From: Alphaproteobacteria bacterium
Lineage (GTDB): Bacteria > Pseudomonadota > Alphaproteobacteria > Rhizobiales > Devosiaceae
Length of the DNA: 64,000 bases
Direction: 5' to 3'
Assembly (NCBI GenBank): GCA_018818925.1
Contig: JAHJQZ010000041.1
Span: forward strand, 27,144-91,143
Shown here: positions 1-8,904 of the stretch, piece by piece
Position numbering within the stretch: the first letter of the stretch is position 1
Layout of the letters: the number at the start of each line of letters is the position of its first letter
Notes under the pieces: generated by a model
What the model saw: the letters and a program-made list of their open reading frames with translations, nothing else
What the model was told of the DNA's origin: nothing
Databases searched by the model: none
Program-made: the position numbers and the translations under genes

Positions 1-1258
1 TCGCCACGTCCTTGACGGCGCGGTTCATGCCCTCGTTGTTGTGCGTGGTCGACACGATGAGGTTGCAATAGGTGACCTGGTCGTGCTCGTCCACCTCGTA
101 GTGGTGGATGAGGTTGCCGCGCGGCGCTTCGATGACGCCGATGCCGACCTGGCGCCGGTCGCCCTTGGCCACGAGGTCCGTGCCCTGCAGATCGGGATCC
201 TCCAGCAATTGCTTGATCATCTCGACGCAGTGCAGAACCTCGATCATGCGGGCCCAGTGATTGCCGAGCGAGGAAGTGTTCGGCTTGCCGTCGGTCACGG
301 CCCGAAGCTCGTTGAGCGCGGCATTGGCGAGCGGGGTGTCGATGAAATCGACATTGTTGAGGCGCGCCAGCGGGCCGACGCGATACCAGCCGGTCTCCGG
401 GGTCATTTCCTTGTAATAGGGGAACTTCATGTAGGACCAGGACCTCACGTCCTCGATCACGTAGTTGAAGTAGTCCTTGTTCGGGATCTGGTCGAGAAGG
501 ATATTGCCGTCCGCGCCCTTCATGCGGAAATTGCCGTTGTAGAGGTCGAGGGCGCCGTCCTCGCGCACGATCGACATGTAGTTCGACGGGAAGTTGGCGA
601 AGGAATTGACGAGGTCGATATGCTCGATCGTGTAGTCCTTGGCCAGCTTGACCGCGTCCTGAACCCACTCGGTCATCGTGTCGATGTCCTTGAGGAACTC
701 GTCGCGCTTGGCGATGGGCAGGTTGCGGTTGATGCCGCCCGGAATGGCGCCGGTGCCGTGAACCTTCTTGCCGGCGGTCGCGGCGATGATCTCCTGGCCG
801 TATTTGCGCATCATGACGGCGCGCCTGCCGAGCTCGGGATTCTCCTTGAGGATCTCGAAGACATTGCGCTTGGCGGCGGGCGCGTCGAAGCCGAACAACA
901 GGTCCGGCGCGGCGAGGTGGAAGAAGTGCAGCACATGGGACTGCATCACCTGGCCATAATGCATCAGGCGACGCATCTTCTCGGCGGTCGGCGGCAGTAC
1001 GTCGACGCCCATCACCATGTCCATGGCCTTGGCGGCGGCGAGATGGTGGCTCACCGGGCAGATGCCGCAAAGACGCTGGACAATGACCGGCACCTCCCAC
1101 AGGAGGCGGCCGCGGATGAAGCGCTCGAAGCCGCGGAACTCGACGATATGGAGCCGCGCTTCCTCGACCTGGTTGTCGGCGTTCATGTGGACGGTGACCT
1201 TGCCGTGTCCTTCGACACGCGTCACCGGTGCAATTTCGATCAGCCTGGGTTCGGCCAT
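1..1258 (-). CDS. hoxH: NAD-reducing [NiFe] hydrogenase large subunit HoxH (3' end outside window)
   Basis: This is the catalytic subunit that would carry the Ni-Fe(CN)2CO site of a cytoplasmic bidirectional hydrogenase exchanging electrons between H2 and NAD(H). Translating from the ATG at 1258 gives an N-terminal VTRVEGHGKV motif, then RLCGICPVSH with the proximal CxxC ligands at C64 and C67. The visible 3' part reads THNNEGMNRAVKDVA, as in HoxH-type subunits. About 419 residues are present, so the C-terminal DPCxxC ligands and the protease-processed tail lie beyond the left edge. It follows hoxY by nine bases and is the last visible gene of hoxFUYH. The assignment to the NAD-linked group 3d rests mainly on the neighbouring diaphorase genes. 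Confidence 0.93.
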   Translation of the reverse strand, partial: MAEPRLIEIAPVTRVEGHGKVTVHMNADNQVEEARLHIVEFRGFERFIRGRLLWEVPVIVQRLCGICPVSHHLAAAKAMDMVMGVDVLPPTAEKMRRLMHYGQVMQSHVLHFFHLAAPDLLFGFDAPAAKRNVFEILKENPELGRRAVMMRKYGQEIIAATAGKKVHGTGAIPGGINRNLPIAKRDEFLKDIDTMTEWVQDAVKLAKDYTIEHIDLVNSFANFPSNYMSIVREDGALDLYNGNFRMKGADGNILLDQIPNKDYFNYVIEDVRSWSYMKFPYYKEMTPETGWYRVGPLARLNNVDFIDTPLANAALNELRAVTDGKPNTSSLGNHWARMIEVLHCVEMIKQLLEDPDLQGTDLVAKGDRRQVGIGVIEAPRGNLIHHYEVDEHDQVTYCNLIVSTTHNNEGMNRAVKDVA

Positions 1259-1267
1259 TTCTCTATC

Positions 1268-1837
1268 CTAGTCGAACTTGATCAGTTCGCGTTCGAAGCC
1301 GCGGAACTTGCCTGCAAGAAGGCTCGCAAGCGTTGAGTAGATGACGTCGCCGGTTGGGGCGCAGCCGGGGATATTATAGTCGATCTTGACCACTTCGGAG
1401 AGCGGATAGACCTTGTCGAGCACCAGCGGCAGCGCCGGATCATTGGGGATCTGGTGCGTCGTGTTCCGGATGAACCGGCCGCTGATATAGGCTTCCTCGA
1501 GGCATTCGAGCAGCGGATTTTCGGAATGCATCACCGCGTTGCGCATGGCCGGCAGGCCGCCCATGATGGCGCATTGGCCAAGGGCGATGAGCACGTCGCA
1601 ATTGCGGCGGAAGTCCTGCAGAACGTGGACGTTCTCCTCGTTGCAGCAGCCACCCTCGATGATGCCGATATCGCAGCGCTTGGTGAACTTCTTGATATCG
1701 TTGACCGGCGACCGGTCGAACTCGACCAGACCCATCAGCCCGATCAGGCGCTCGTCGATGTCGAGGATCGCCATGTGGCAGCCGAAGCAGCCCGCCAGTG
1801 ACGCGGTTGCGATCCGCGCTTTTCTCAGTTCAGGCAT
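1268..1837 (-). CDS. hoxY: NAD-reducing hydrogenase small subunit HoxY
   Basis: This is the small electron-transfer subunit that pairs with HoxH and carries the proximal [4Fe-4S] cluster. The 189-residue protein has no Tat signal, which fits a cytoplasmic enzyme. Candidate cluster ligands are C17 and C20 (LAGCFGC), C89 (LGQC) and C159 (NIPGCAPTGD). A GGCCNEEN segment at 62-69 is also typical of HoxY. Its ATG overlaps the end of hoxU by eight bases, so translation is probably coupled. Length and motifs match full-length HoxY. Confidence 0.94.
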   Translation of the reverse strand: MPELRKARIATASLAGCFGCHMAILDIDERLIGLMGLVEFDRSPVNDIKKFTKRCDIGIIEGGCCNEENVHVLQDFRRNCDVLIALGQCAIMGGLPAMRNAVMHSENPLLECLEEAYISGRFIRNTTHQIPNDPALPLVLDKVYPLSEVVKIDYNIPGCAPTGDVIYSTLASLLAGKFRGFERELIKFD

Positions 1838-2576
1838 TGGCCTTCTCCTCGATTTCGTGGCCGATCAGGCCCTTGTCGAATTCACGCTCGCCGATCGGGA
1901 TCCTGAAGCCCTCGCGCTTGCGAATGATGCAGCCGACCGGGCAGACCTCGGCCGAAATGGCGTGATCGGTGACCGCCGCGTCGGTATGGGCGAGGTCCAT
2001 GCCGTTGACCGCGACGCGCCGCTTGATGCCGCGGCCGACATAGCCGAACAGGCCCTTGCCGTCGACATCCATCGAGGCGCGGATGCAGCGCCCGCAGGAA
2101 ATGCAGCGATTGGTATCGAGGGCGATGTCGGGATGGGAGGCGTCGAGATCGCGGTTCGGTTCCAGATAGGGGAACTTGGTCGGGTTCGTCATGTCGAGCC
2201 GGTAGGCCATGGCCTGCAGCTCGCAATTGCCGGACGCCTCGCACATCGGGCAGAGGTGATTGCCTTCGTGGAACAGCATCTCGACCAGATCGCGCCGGAG
2301 CTTGGTCAGGTACGGCGTTTCCGATTCGACATTGGTGCCGGGGTTGGCCGGCTGGGTGCAGGCCGAGACGGAACGTCCGCCCACCTTGACGGTGCAGACC
2401 CGGCACGAACCCTGATGCCTGAGGCCTTCGTGGTCGCAAAGGCGCGGGATGTAGATGCCGGCGTCGTCCGCCGCTTCCATGATGGTCTGGCCGGGCTGTG
2501 CCCTGATCTCGACACCGTCGATGGTGAAGGTGAAGGTCGTGTCGCGCCGTGTGCCGGTGTCGCTGATCGCACTCAT
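1830..2576 (-). CDS. hoxU: NAD-reducing hydrogenase diaphorase subunit HoxU
   Basis: This NuoG-N-terminus-like iron-sulfur subunit links the HoxF diaphorase to the HoxYH hydrogenase. Residues 16-90 form a plant-type [2Fe-2S] domain with C47, C58, C61 and C73. A NuoG-like cluster segment follows with C109, C112 and C118 (HLCPMCEASGNC). A [4Fe-4S] motif has C158, C161 and C164, closed by C212 in EVCPVGC. The 248-residue length is normal for HoxU. The ATG overlaps the hoxF stop as ATGA, placing it in the same operon. HydA has a related N-terminal architecture, but this protein has no H-cluster domain. Confidence 0.94.
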   Translation of the reverse strand: MSAISDTGTRRDTTFTFTIDGVEIRAQPGQTIMEAADDAGIYIPRLCDHEGLRHQGSCRVCTVKVGGRSVSACTQPANPGTNVESETPYLTKLRRDLVEMLFHEGNHLCPMCEASGNCELQAMAYRLDMTNPTKFPYLEPNRDLDASHPDIALDTNRCISCGRCIRASMDVDGKGLFGYVGRGIKRRVAVNGMDLAHTDAAVTDHAISAEVCPVGCIIRKREGFRIPIGEREFDKGLIGHEIEEKANA

Positions 2577-4441
2577 TGGCTGAAGTCCTTGTCAAAGATG
2601 TAGGAGCGGCGCTTGGCGATCTTGCGCGCTCCATCGATCGCCGCCTGGATGTCGAACGTGTCCCTGATGCCGTCCTTGGTCGGCTTGGTCATGGTCGAAT
2701 AGATCAGCGGGAAGCTCTTGAGGGTGGTCAGCACCGGGTTCGGCGAGGTGATGCCGAGACCGCAGCGGCTCGTTTCGATGATGGTCGAGCTGAGGTCCCT
2801 CAGGTATTCGATGTCTTCCGGGTTGGCCAGGCCCTTGCGGAACTTGGCGATGGCCTTCTGCAAGAAGACGTTGCCGACCCGGCACGGCGTGCAGTAGCCG
2901 CAGCTCTCGTGCACGAAGAACGACATGTAGTATTCGACGATCTCGAGAATGTTGCGCGAGCCGTTGAAGATGATGATGGCGCCGCCCGTGGCGAGGTCGT
3001 CGAAGGTCAGCTTCCGGCTGAAGCTGTCGCGGCCGATCATGGTGCCGGACGGGCCGCCGACCTGTACCGCCGCCGCGTCTTCGCCGCCAACGATGCTCAG
3101 CAGTTCCCAGATCGAATGGCCGTAGGGCAATTCGTAGATGCCGGGGTTGAGGCAGTCGCCCGAAACCGAGAACAGCTTGGTGCCGTGGCTGCCTTCCTTG
3201 CCCATGTCGAAGAACCACTTGGCGCCTTTGTCGAGAATGCGGGCGGCGTGGCAGAAGGTCTCGACATTGTTGACCACGGTCGGATAGCCGAGATAGCCGC
3301 GCTGCACCGGGAAAGGCGGACGGGTCTTGGGTTCGCCTGGCAGGCCCTCGCAGGACGAAATCAGCGCGCCTTCCTCGCCGCAGACATAGGCGCCAGCGCC
3401 AAGCTGGATGCGGATGTCGAAATGGAAGTTCCTGACGCCCATGATCTCGGTGCCGAGCAGTCCGGCGGCGCGGCGCTCGTCGAGCACTTCCTCGAGAAGG
3501 GGCCTCAGATATTCGTATTCGCCACGAAGGTAGATGATGCCTTCCCTGGCGCCGACGGCGCGGGCGGCAACGGTCATGCCCTCGATGAGAAGGTGGGGAC
3601 GTTCGGTCAGAAGCACGCGGTCCTTGAACGTGCCCGGCTCGCCTTCGTCGGCATTGCAGATCACGAAACGGCGTTCCGCCTCGCCGCCGGCGGCGAAGCG
3701 CCACTTGCGGCCGGTGACGAAACCGGCACCGCCGCAACCCCTGAGGCCGCTTTCCTCCATGGTGGTGATGATCTGCGTCGGAGTGATCGACACGGCCTTG
3801 GTCAGGCCGGCATTCTGCGGCACCGGCCCGAGCAGGACCTCGCCGGCATGGCGGATATTGGAGTTGACCATGCGGTTCGCCCGCTCATGCGCCGAGGACG
3901 GCGAAAAGCCCGGCACGGCGATCTTTTCCGGCGTCTCGCCGGCCCTCAGGGCATTGGCGACGTCGCGCGCCTTCTCGCGGGTGAGCTTGGTGATGACCAC
4001 GTCGTTGATCATCGCCGCCGGCGCCTGGTCGCTCATGCCGATGCATGGCGTGAATTCCAGCGAGAACGCGCCATCCCGGGAGGTCTGGCCCATCTTGATC
4101 CCGAGCGCCCGCTCGAACTCCGCGACCACCGCATCGAGACCGTGGAACCGGTCGATGATGTCGTCGCACAGCCGGATGGTGACCCGGCCCTTCGGCTTGA
4201 GCGAAAAGAACGAATAGAAACTGGCGACGCCCTCGACCTGGATGCGCGATAGATCGGTCGCCTCGGCGATGGCTTCCATCGTCTCGGGCGCGATCCAGCG
4301 ATAGCGATTCTGGACGGTGTGCAGGATGTCCATCATCCTGTGGCGGTCATTGCCGTATTCGGCGCAGATTTCAAGAATTTCCGCTTTGGGAGGCGGGGCG
4401 GCTTCTACGGTTTCAGGGGCTTGTGAGGTTTGGACATCCAT
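2573..4441 (-). CDS. hoxF: NAD-reducing hydrogenase diaphorase subunit HoxF (NuoE-NuoF fusion)
   Basis: This FMN- and NAD(H)-binding subunit of the bidirectional hydrogenase fuses an N-terminal NuoE-like domain to a NuoF-like domain. The F part has the FMN/NAD motifs GCGGAGFVTGRKW, NADEGEPGTFKDR and GAGAYVCGEEGAL, plus the [4Fe-4S] motif ESCGYCTPCRVGN with a later RCGLG. The ATG at 4441 is preferred because GGAGAG lies six bases upstream. The frame stays open for 42 more codons, but that extension is unlike HoxF. In the NuoE-like domain only two of the four expected [2Fe-2S] cysteines are present. They are C134 and C175 counted from the longer frame, with Asp at +5 and Ser at +4. It heads hoxFUYH behind a 605-base leader. 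Confidence 0.92.
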   Translation of the reverse strand: MDVQTSQAPETVEAAPPPKAEILEICAEYGNDRHRMMDILHTVQNRYRWIAPETMEAIAEATDLSRIQVEGVASFYSFFSLKPKGRVTIRLCDDIIDRFHGLDAVVAEFERALGIKMGQTSRDGAFSLEFTPCIGMSDQAPAAMINDVVITKLTREKARDVANALRAGETPEKIAVPGFSPSSAHERANRMVNSNIRHAGEVLLGPVPQNAGLTKAVSITPTQIITTMEESGLRGCGGAGFVTGRKWRFAAGGEAERRFVICNADEGEPGTFKDRVLLTERPHLLIEGMTVAARAVGAREGIIYLRGEYEYLRPLLEEVLDERRAAGLLGTEIMGVRNFHFDIRIQLGAGAYVCGEEGALISSCEGLPGEPKTRPPFPVQRGYLGYPTVVNNVETFCHAARILDKGAKWFFDMGKEGSHGTKLFSVSGDCLNPGIYELPYGHSIWELLSIVGGEDAAAVQVGGPSGTMIGRDSFSRKLTFDDLATGGAIIIFNGSRNILEIVEYYMSFFVHESCGYCTPCRVGNVFLQKAIAKFRKGLANPEDIEYLRDLSSTIIETSRCGLGITSPNPVLTTLKSFPLIYSTMTKPTKDGIRDTFDIQAAIDGARKIAKRRSYIFDKDFSQ

Positions 4442-5046
4442 ATCTTCTCTCCAACTCCGCCAGTCTAAAGCGGATGGGCCGGCTCCGGATTTATAGCCCC
4501 AGTGTGTGGGGTCATGGGCGCGGTTTGCAACCGCAAACTGATGGTCGGATTCTGGCATGCGGGGCATGCGGGGCGGGCGAAAGGGAACAGGCCATTCGCG
4601 ATCGGCGCCATTGCCCTTGTAGCTGTTGTTTTTATTGGCAAAATCCTCGATTCTGGCGGTGCCGACCTTGCAGCGGCGAACCTAACGGGCAAGCGTGGCG
4701 TCGACAATAGGCCAAGAGCGCGCAGCACATGCTTAACGCACTGAAAAAGATATGAAAATTCGAATGTACTTATGCATTCGACTAGGCCCGTGCCGCCCGC
4801 CAATGCCGTGCCGGACAAGGCGTTTTCGCGGCCGGCGCAACCTGCCGGCGCCGCCGCGCCGGCCTTTTGCCGACCGGGATGCGGGCATGGCGCGCGACGC
4901 CGTGTCACGCACCTTGCCGGCACGGCCCGAATGCCTTGCGCAAACGCGCCGTCCCGCCCGCGGCACAACACCCAAGCGGCGCCGCCGAAGGACGTCGCCG
5001 CAATGGCTCTTGGTGTCGCTCGGATGGTCCTAATCGCGCTCGGTTC
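4442..5046. other. Intergenic leader between hydA and hoxF
   Basis: No convincing gene was found in this 605-base stretch. It probably contains the hoxF promoter on the minus strand. Two inverted repeats are visible: GTTTGC/GCAAAC with a 4-base spacer at 4523-4538, and TCGAATG/CATTCGA with an 8-base spacer at 4760-4781. The latter contains ATTCGAATGT, which also occurs at 9106-9115 in the divergent region upstream of the [FeFe] hydrogenase operon. No clear FixK/FNR box was found here. The part nearest hydA (4790-5040) is very GC-rich with overlapping GCCGGC palindromes, but it lacks a clear U-tract terminator. Confidence 0.5.
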
Positions 5047-6903
5047 CTAGTAGATCATCGTGCTCATCTTGACGTCGTCCCACACTTCCTTGACCGAGCG
5101 CTGCATGGCGCGCCGGCGGTCGGTGTAGTGGGTATGCAGCAGCTTATGGGCCTTTTCCGAGTTCGGGGCTTCGAGAAAGTCCCGGTAAAGCGTCTTGACC
5201 TGCTCGTTTTCGTGCGAGCGTCGAACCGTTTTCTGGCGGTCGACATTGTAGATGGTCTCGCGCCGCGCCATGGCGTGCGGCAGATAGGCCTTCTTGGACC
5301 TGAGCGAACCGCCGCCATCGACGCAGCCGCCGGGACAGGCCATGACCTCTATGAAATCGTAATCGGCCTCGCCGGCCAGGACCGCTTCCACGAGCTTGCG
5401 CGTGTCGCCGAGCCCGTGGACCATCGCCACCTTGACCTCGCCGAACGGTCCGCCGAGATCGACCCGGGCTTCGCGAATGCCCTCGAAGCCGCGCAGCTGG
5501 GTCAGCTCGATCTCATCCAGTTCCTTGCCGTTGACCACCGAATAGATAGTCCTGACCGCCGCTTCCATGACGCCGCCGGTCGTGCCGAAAATGGCGCCGG
5601 CACCGGAGAACTCGCTCATGTACGGGTTGTCGAAGTCGGACGGCTCGAGATCGGGCAGGTGGATGCCCTCGCGCCTCAGAAGCCGGGCGAACTCGCGCGT
5701 CGTCAGCACCACGTCCGTCTCCGGCATGCCATCGATCTGCAATTGCGGGCGCACCGCTTCGTCCTTCTTGGCCGTGCATGGCATGATCGAGATGACGCGG
5801 ATCTTGTCCGCCGGCACGCCGATCTTTTCGGGCAGGTAGGTCTTGGCGAGGGTCGACAGCACCTGCTGCGGCGACTTGGTCGAACTCAGCATCGGCAGGA
5901 TGTCGGGGTAGTGGATTTCGGCGAAATTGATCCAGCCCGGGCAGCAGGACGTGAAAGTCGGCTTTTTTCCGCCCTTCAAGCGTTCCAGAAGCTCGATGCC
6001 TTCCTCCATGATGACGACATCGGCGGCGAAATTGGTATCGAGCACGATGTCGACGCCGATCTTGCGGCAGGCCGCGACGACCAGACCCTGGACGTTGGTG
6101 CCCGGCGCCATGCCGAATTCCTCGCCGAAGGCGACGCGCACCGCCGGGGCGAACTGCACCACGGTGGTGATTTCGGGATCGTAGATGAAGTCGAGCGCCT
6201 TGTCGGTCTCGTCGCGCTCGCCGAGCGCCCCGGTCGGACAGACGAGCACGCACTGTCCGCAGCTGACGCACAGCGAATTGGCCTGGACGCCGCCGCCGCG
6301 CAATTCGACCAGCCGGTCGACGCCGGTTTCGGACATCATCAGTGCATCGACGCCCTGGAAATAGCGGCACACCGCGACGCAGCGCTGGCACCGGACGCAA
6401 CGGGTCATGTCGCGGATGATGGCGGGGGAGGAATCGTCGATCGGGCGCGCCTCGGTGCGGGCGCGGTCGAAGAAACGGTTCTCCCTCAAGCCGACGAACT
6501 GGGCGAGGTCCTGCAATTCGCAATCGCCGTGGCGGATGCAGGTGGCGCAGTCCTGCAGATGGTCGGCCATCAACAGCTCGACCTGGAGCTTTTGCATCTC
6601 GCGCACCTGGCGGGTGCGGGTGTCGACCGCCATGCCTTGGCGCACCGGCGTGTTGCAGGAGGTGACGACCTGGTGCGACTTGCCCGGCTCGGCGATGTCG
6701 ACGACGCAGACCCGGCAGGTGCCCGGCGTGTGGTCGATGTCGTCGAGTTCGCAAAGGGTCGGGATGTAGAGGTCGTGCCGGCGGGCGCAGCTCAGGATGG
6801 TTTCATTGTGGAAGCCCTTGCAGGCCTTGCCGTTGATCGAAAGCGAAATCGTCGCTTCGGCCGGATTGCGCGCGTAGAAATCGGCTGTCTCGGTGCTGCA
6901 CAT
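5047..6903 (-). CDS. hydA: [FeFe] hydrogenase, group A, multi-cluster
   Basis: This enzyme interconverts protons and H2 at an H-cluster. The 618-residue protein has the full clostridial-type layout. A [2Fe-2S] domain has C51, C63, C66 and C83. The His-Cys [4Fe-4S] motif is H115, C119, C122 and C128. A two-cluster ferredoxin domain has C169/C172/C175/C179 and C212/C215/C218/C222. The H-cluster motifs are TSCCPGW (C320, C321), MPCTAKKDE (C376) and MACPGGCVDGGG (C523, C527). The C-terminus carries a small-subunit-like segment. All catalytic positions are intact. It starts three bases after the GltD/NuoF-fusion gene, so the two are one operon. The pairing with a GltD-like protein resembles glutamate-synthase-linked group A2 enzymes. 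No hydEFG maturation genes are in the window. Confidence 0.95.
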   Translation of the reverse strand: MCSTETADFYARNPAEATISLSINGKACKGFHNETILSCARRHDLYIPTLCELDDIDHTPGTCRVCVVDIAEPGKSHQVVTSCNTPVRQGMAVDTRTRQVREMQKLQVELLMADHLQDCATCIRHGDCELQDLAQFVGLRENRFFDRARTEARPIDDSSPAIIRDMTRCVRCQRCVAVCRYFQGVDALMMSETGVDRLVELRGGGVQANSLCVSCGQCVLVCPTGALGERDETDKALDFIYDPEITTVVQFAPAVRVAFGEEFGMAPGTNVQGLVVAACRKIGVDIVLDTNFAADVVIMEEGIELLERLKGGKKPTFTSCCPGWINFAEIHYPDILPMLSSTKSPQQVLSTLAKTYLPEKIGVPADKIRVISIMPCTAKKDEAVRPQLQIDGMPETDVVLTTREFARLLRREGIHLPDLEPSDFDNPYMSEFSGAGAIFGTTGGVMEAAVRTIYSVVNGKELDEIELTQLRGFEGIREARVDLGGPFGEVKVAMVHGLGDTRKLVEAVLAGEADYDFIEVMACPGGCVDGGGSLRSKKAYLPHAMARRETIYNVDRQKTVRRSHENEQVKTLYRDFLEAPNSEKAHKLLHTHYTDRRRAMQRSVKEVWDDVKMSTMIY

Positions 6904-6906
6904 GGC

Positions 6907-8904
6907 TCAGGCCGCTCCTTCGGGAATGGAATGCTCGGTCACGACGGAGTAGATGCGGTAGCAGCGCATGCAGCGCTGGGCCTCGGCATAGGCCTGGCGG
7001 TCGGAAATGGTCTGCTCCACCTCCTCGAACATGTGTTTTCTCAACTCGGGATCGAGTTCCGGGTTGTGCACGCGGTACATGTTCCTGACCGGCGTCTCGA
7101 CCACGTCGTCGGCAACGAAACCATTGTCCTTGATAAGCTGGCGCATGCGCGAGCGCTTGAAGAAGCGCGACGAGCCGAGCTGGATCCAGTCGTTGATGTT
7201 GCGCGCCGCCTTGAGGCCGGCGGCCATGGCATAGATCAGCGTCGACGGGCCGGTGACGCAGTCGCCGCCGGCTAAGACGCCGGGCCGCGAGGTCGCCAGC
7301 GCCCAGTCGGTCTGAACCGTGCGCCAGCGGTTGAGCTCGACGCCGTCCTTGCTGATCAGTTCGGCATTCTCGACCTGCTGGCCGATGGCGGCGATGATCG
7401 TGTCGCACGCCATGGTGAATTCGGAGCCGGGAACGGGCCTGACCTTGCGGCGGCCGGTTTCGTCCGGTTCGGTCTGTTCCATTCTCACCATCTCGACGCC
7501 GAGCACCTTGCCGTTCTCGACGATGATGCGGGTCGGATTGGTGAGGGTATGAAAATGGATGCCTTCGTGATCGGCCGCGACCAGCTCCTCGTGGTCGGCC
7601 GGCATGTCGTCGCGGGTGCGCCGGTAGACGACATGGACGTTGTCGGCCCCGAGGCGAATAGCGGAGCGCACGCAGTCCATCGCCACGTTGCCGCCGCCGA
7701 CGACCACGACCTCGCCCTTCATTTCGAGCGGCTTGATGCCGTCGACATGATCGTGGACTTTCAGAAGAAAATCGATGCCGGAGTAGTAGCCCTGGCGCGC
7801 CTTGTCCTCGTTCTCGACGCCCATCTGGGTGCCCTGCTGGCAACCAAGGGCGAGGTAGACCGCCTTGTAGCCCTGGGCGAACAGATCATCCACGGAAAAG
7901 TCGCGCCCGAGCGCCTGCCCGAACAGGAACTTGCCGCCCAGCTCGACGATGATGTCGGTCTCGAGCGCCAGCGTGTCCTTGGGCAGGCGGTAGCTCGGAA
8001 TGCCGATCTGGGCCATGCCACCGGCCTGGTCGGTCTTTTCGAAGACATCGACGTGATAGCCGTGCAGCAAGAGGTGATAGGCGGCGGACAGGCCGGCCGG
8101 GCCGGCACCGACCACCGCGACCTTCATGCCGTCCGCAAGGGGTCGCGTGATCATGTCGCGGGTGAACTTGAGGGCGTTGGGCCCCTTCTGCTGGTCGGCG
8201 ACGTAGCGCTTCAAGATCTTGATGCCCACGGCCTCGTCGACGAACTTGCGCCGACAGGCCAGTTCGCAATAGCGCACGCAGACGCGTCCGCACGTCGCCG
8301 CCATCGGGTATTTCTGCAAGAGCACGCCGAGCGAGTTCTCCGGCTTGCCGTCGCGGATATAGTCGATATAGCGCGGCACGTTGACCTTGGACGGACAGGC
8401 CTCGATGCATGGCGCCGTCATGTAGGCCATGCCGTGCTGGGCCTTGATCGGCCGGTGGCCGGCGATCTCGGTCTCGATGCGGTCGCGGAAATTATGGATG
8501 ACGTCCAAAAGAGCGACCGAGCAGGTCTGTCCGAGGCCGCAGAGCGAAGTTGTCTTCATCTGCTGGCCGAGCAGTTCGATGTCGTCGAAATCGAGCGGCG
8601 AATCGAGGCCGCGCCGCATCTTGTCGAGCGCGTCGCGCACCAGAACCGTGCCCATGCGGCACGGGGTGCAGGCGCCGCAGGACTGTTCGGCCGCCTTGTC
8701 CATGTAGTGGAAGAGCGCGTCGATCAGGCTGATCTTGTCGTCGAAGACGAAGAATCCGCGGTCGCCGAAAAAGGCGCGAATGGGATTGCCGTCGTCGAAC
8801 TCGTCGAATTTCTTGAGGCCGGTGAGCGGCGAAGTGGCGGGGACAACGCCTTTTTGCGTGTCGTGAACCACGCCGTCCCAAACGCCGAAAGCGACCTGTG
8901 CCAT
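6907..8904 (-). CDS. GltD-like NAD(P)H flavoprotein fused to NuoF-type [4Fe-4S] domain
   Basis: This is a probable electron-transfer partner of HydA that would pass electrons between NAD(P)H and the hydrogenase. Residues 50-150 resemble only the C-terminal [4Fe-4S] region of NuoF/HoxF (C76, C79, C82, C122); the FMN/NADH-binding part is missing. Residues 160-665 resemble the glutamate synthase small subunit. They have cysteines C166, C170, C205, C209, C213 and C217, a FAD motif GAGPAG at 266-271, and a second nucleotide motif GGGNVAMD. The tail has a CMRC pair. The ATG has GAGGT five bases upstream. No glutamate synthase large subunit is nearby, which argues for a hydrogenase-linked role. Whether it uses NADH or NADPH is not resolved. 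Confidence 0.85.
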   Translation of the reverse strand: MAQVAFGVWDGVVHDTQKGVVPATSPLTGLKKFDEFDDGNPIRAFFGDRGFFVFDDKISLIDALFHYMDKAAEQSCGACTPCRMGTVLVRDALDKMRRGLDSPLDFDDIELLGQQMKTTSLCGLGQTCSVALLDVIHNFRDRIETEIAGHRPIKAQHGMAYMTAPCIEACPSKVNVPRYIDYIRDGKPENSLGVLLQKYPMAATCGRVCVRYCELACRRKFVDEAVGIKILKRYVADQQKGPNALKFTRDMITRPLADGMKVAVVGAGPAGLSAAYHLLLHGYHVDVFEKTDQAGGMAQIGIPSYRLPKDTLALETDIIVELGGKFLFGQALGRDFSVDDLFAQGYKAVYLALGCQQGTQMGVENEDKARQGYYSGIDFLLKVHDHVDGIKPLEMKGEVVVVGGGNVAMDCVRSAIRLGADNVHVVYRRTRDDMPADHEELVAADHEGIHFHTLTNPTRIIVENGKVLGVEMVRMEQTEPDETGRRKVRPVPGSEFTMACDTIIAAIGQQVENAELISKDGVELNRWRTVQTDWALATSRPGVLAGGDCVTGPSTLIYAMAAGLKAARNINDWIQLGSSRFFKRSRMRQLIKDNGFVADDVVETPVRNMYRVHNPELDPELRKHMFEEVEQTISDRQAYAEAQRCMRCYRIYSVVTEHSIPEGAA

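Noticed and set aside
4523..4538. GTTTGC-N4-GCAAAC considered as an FNR/FixK box
   Set aside because: The TTGC/GCAA halves are separated by four bases instead of six.
4867..7275. An 802-codon open frame on the plus strand opposite hydA and its partner gene
   Set aside because: It is antisense to two well-supported genes, has no recognisable domain, and its composition is the mirror pattern expected in GC-rich DNA.
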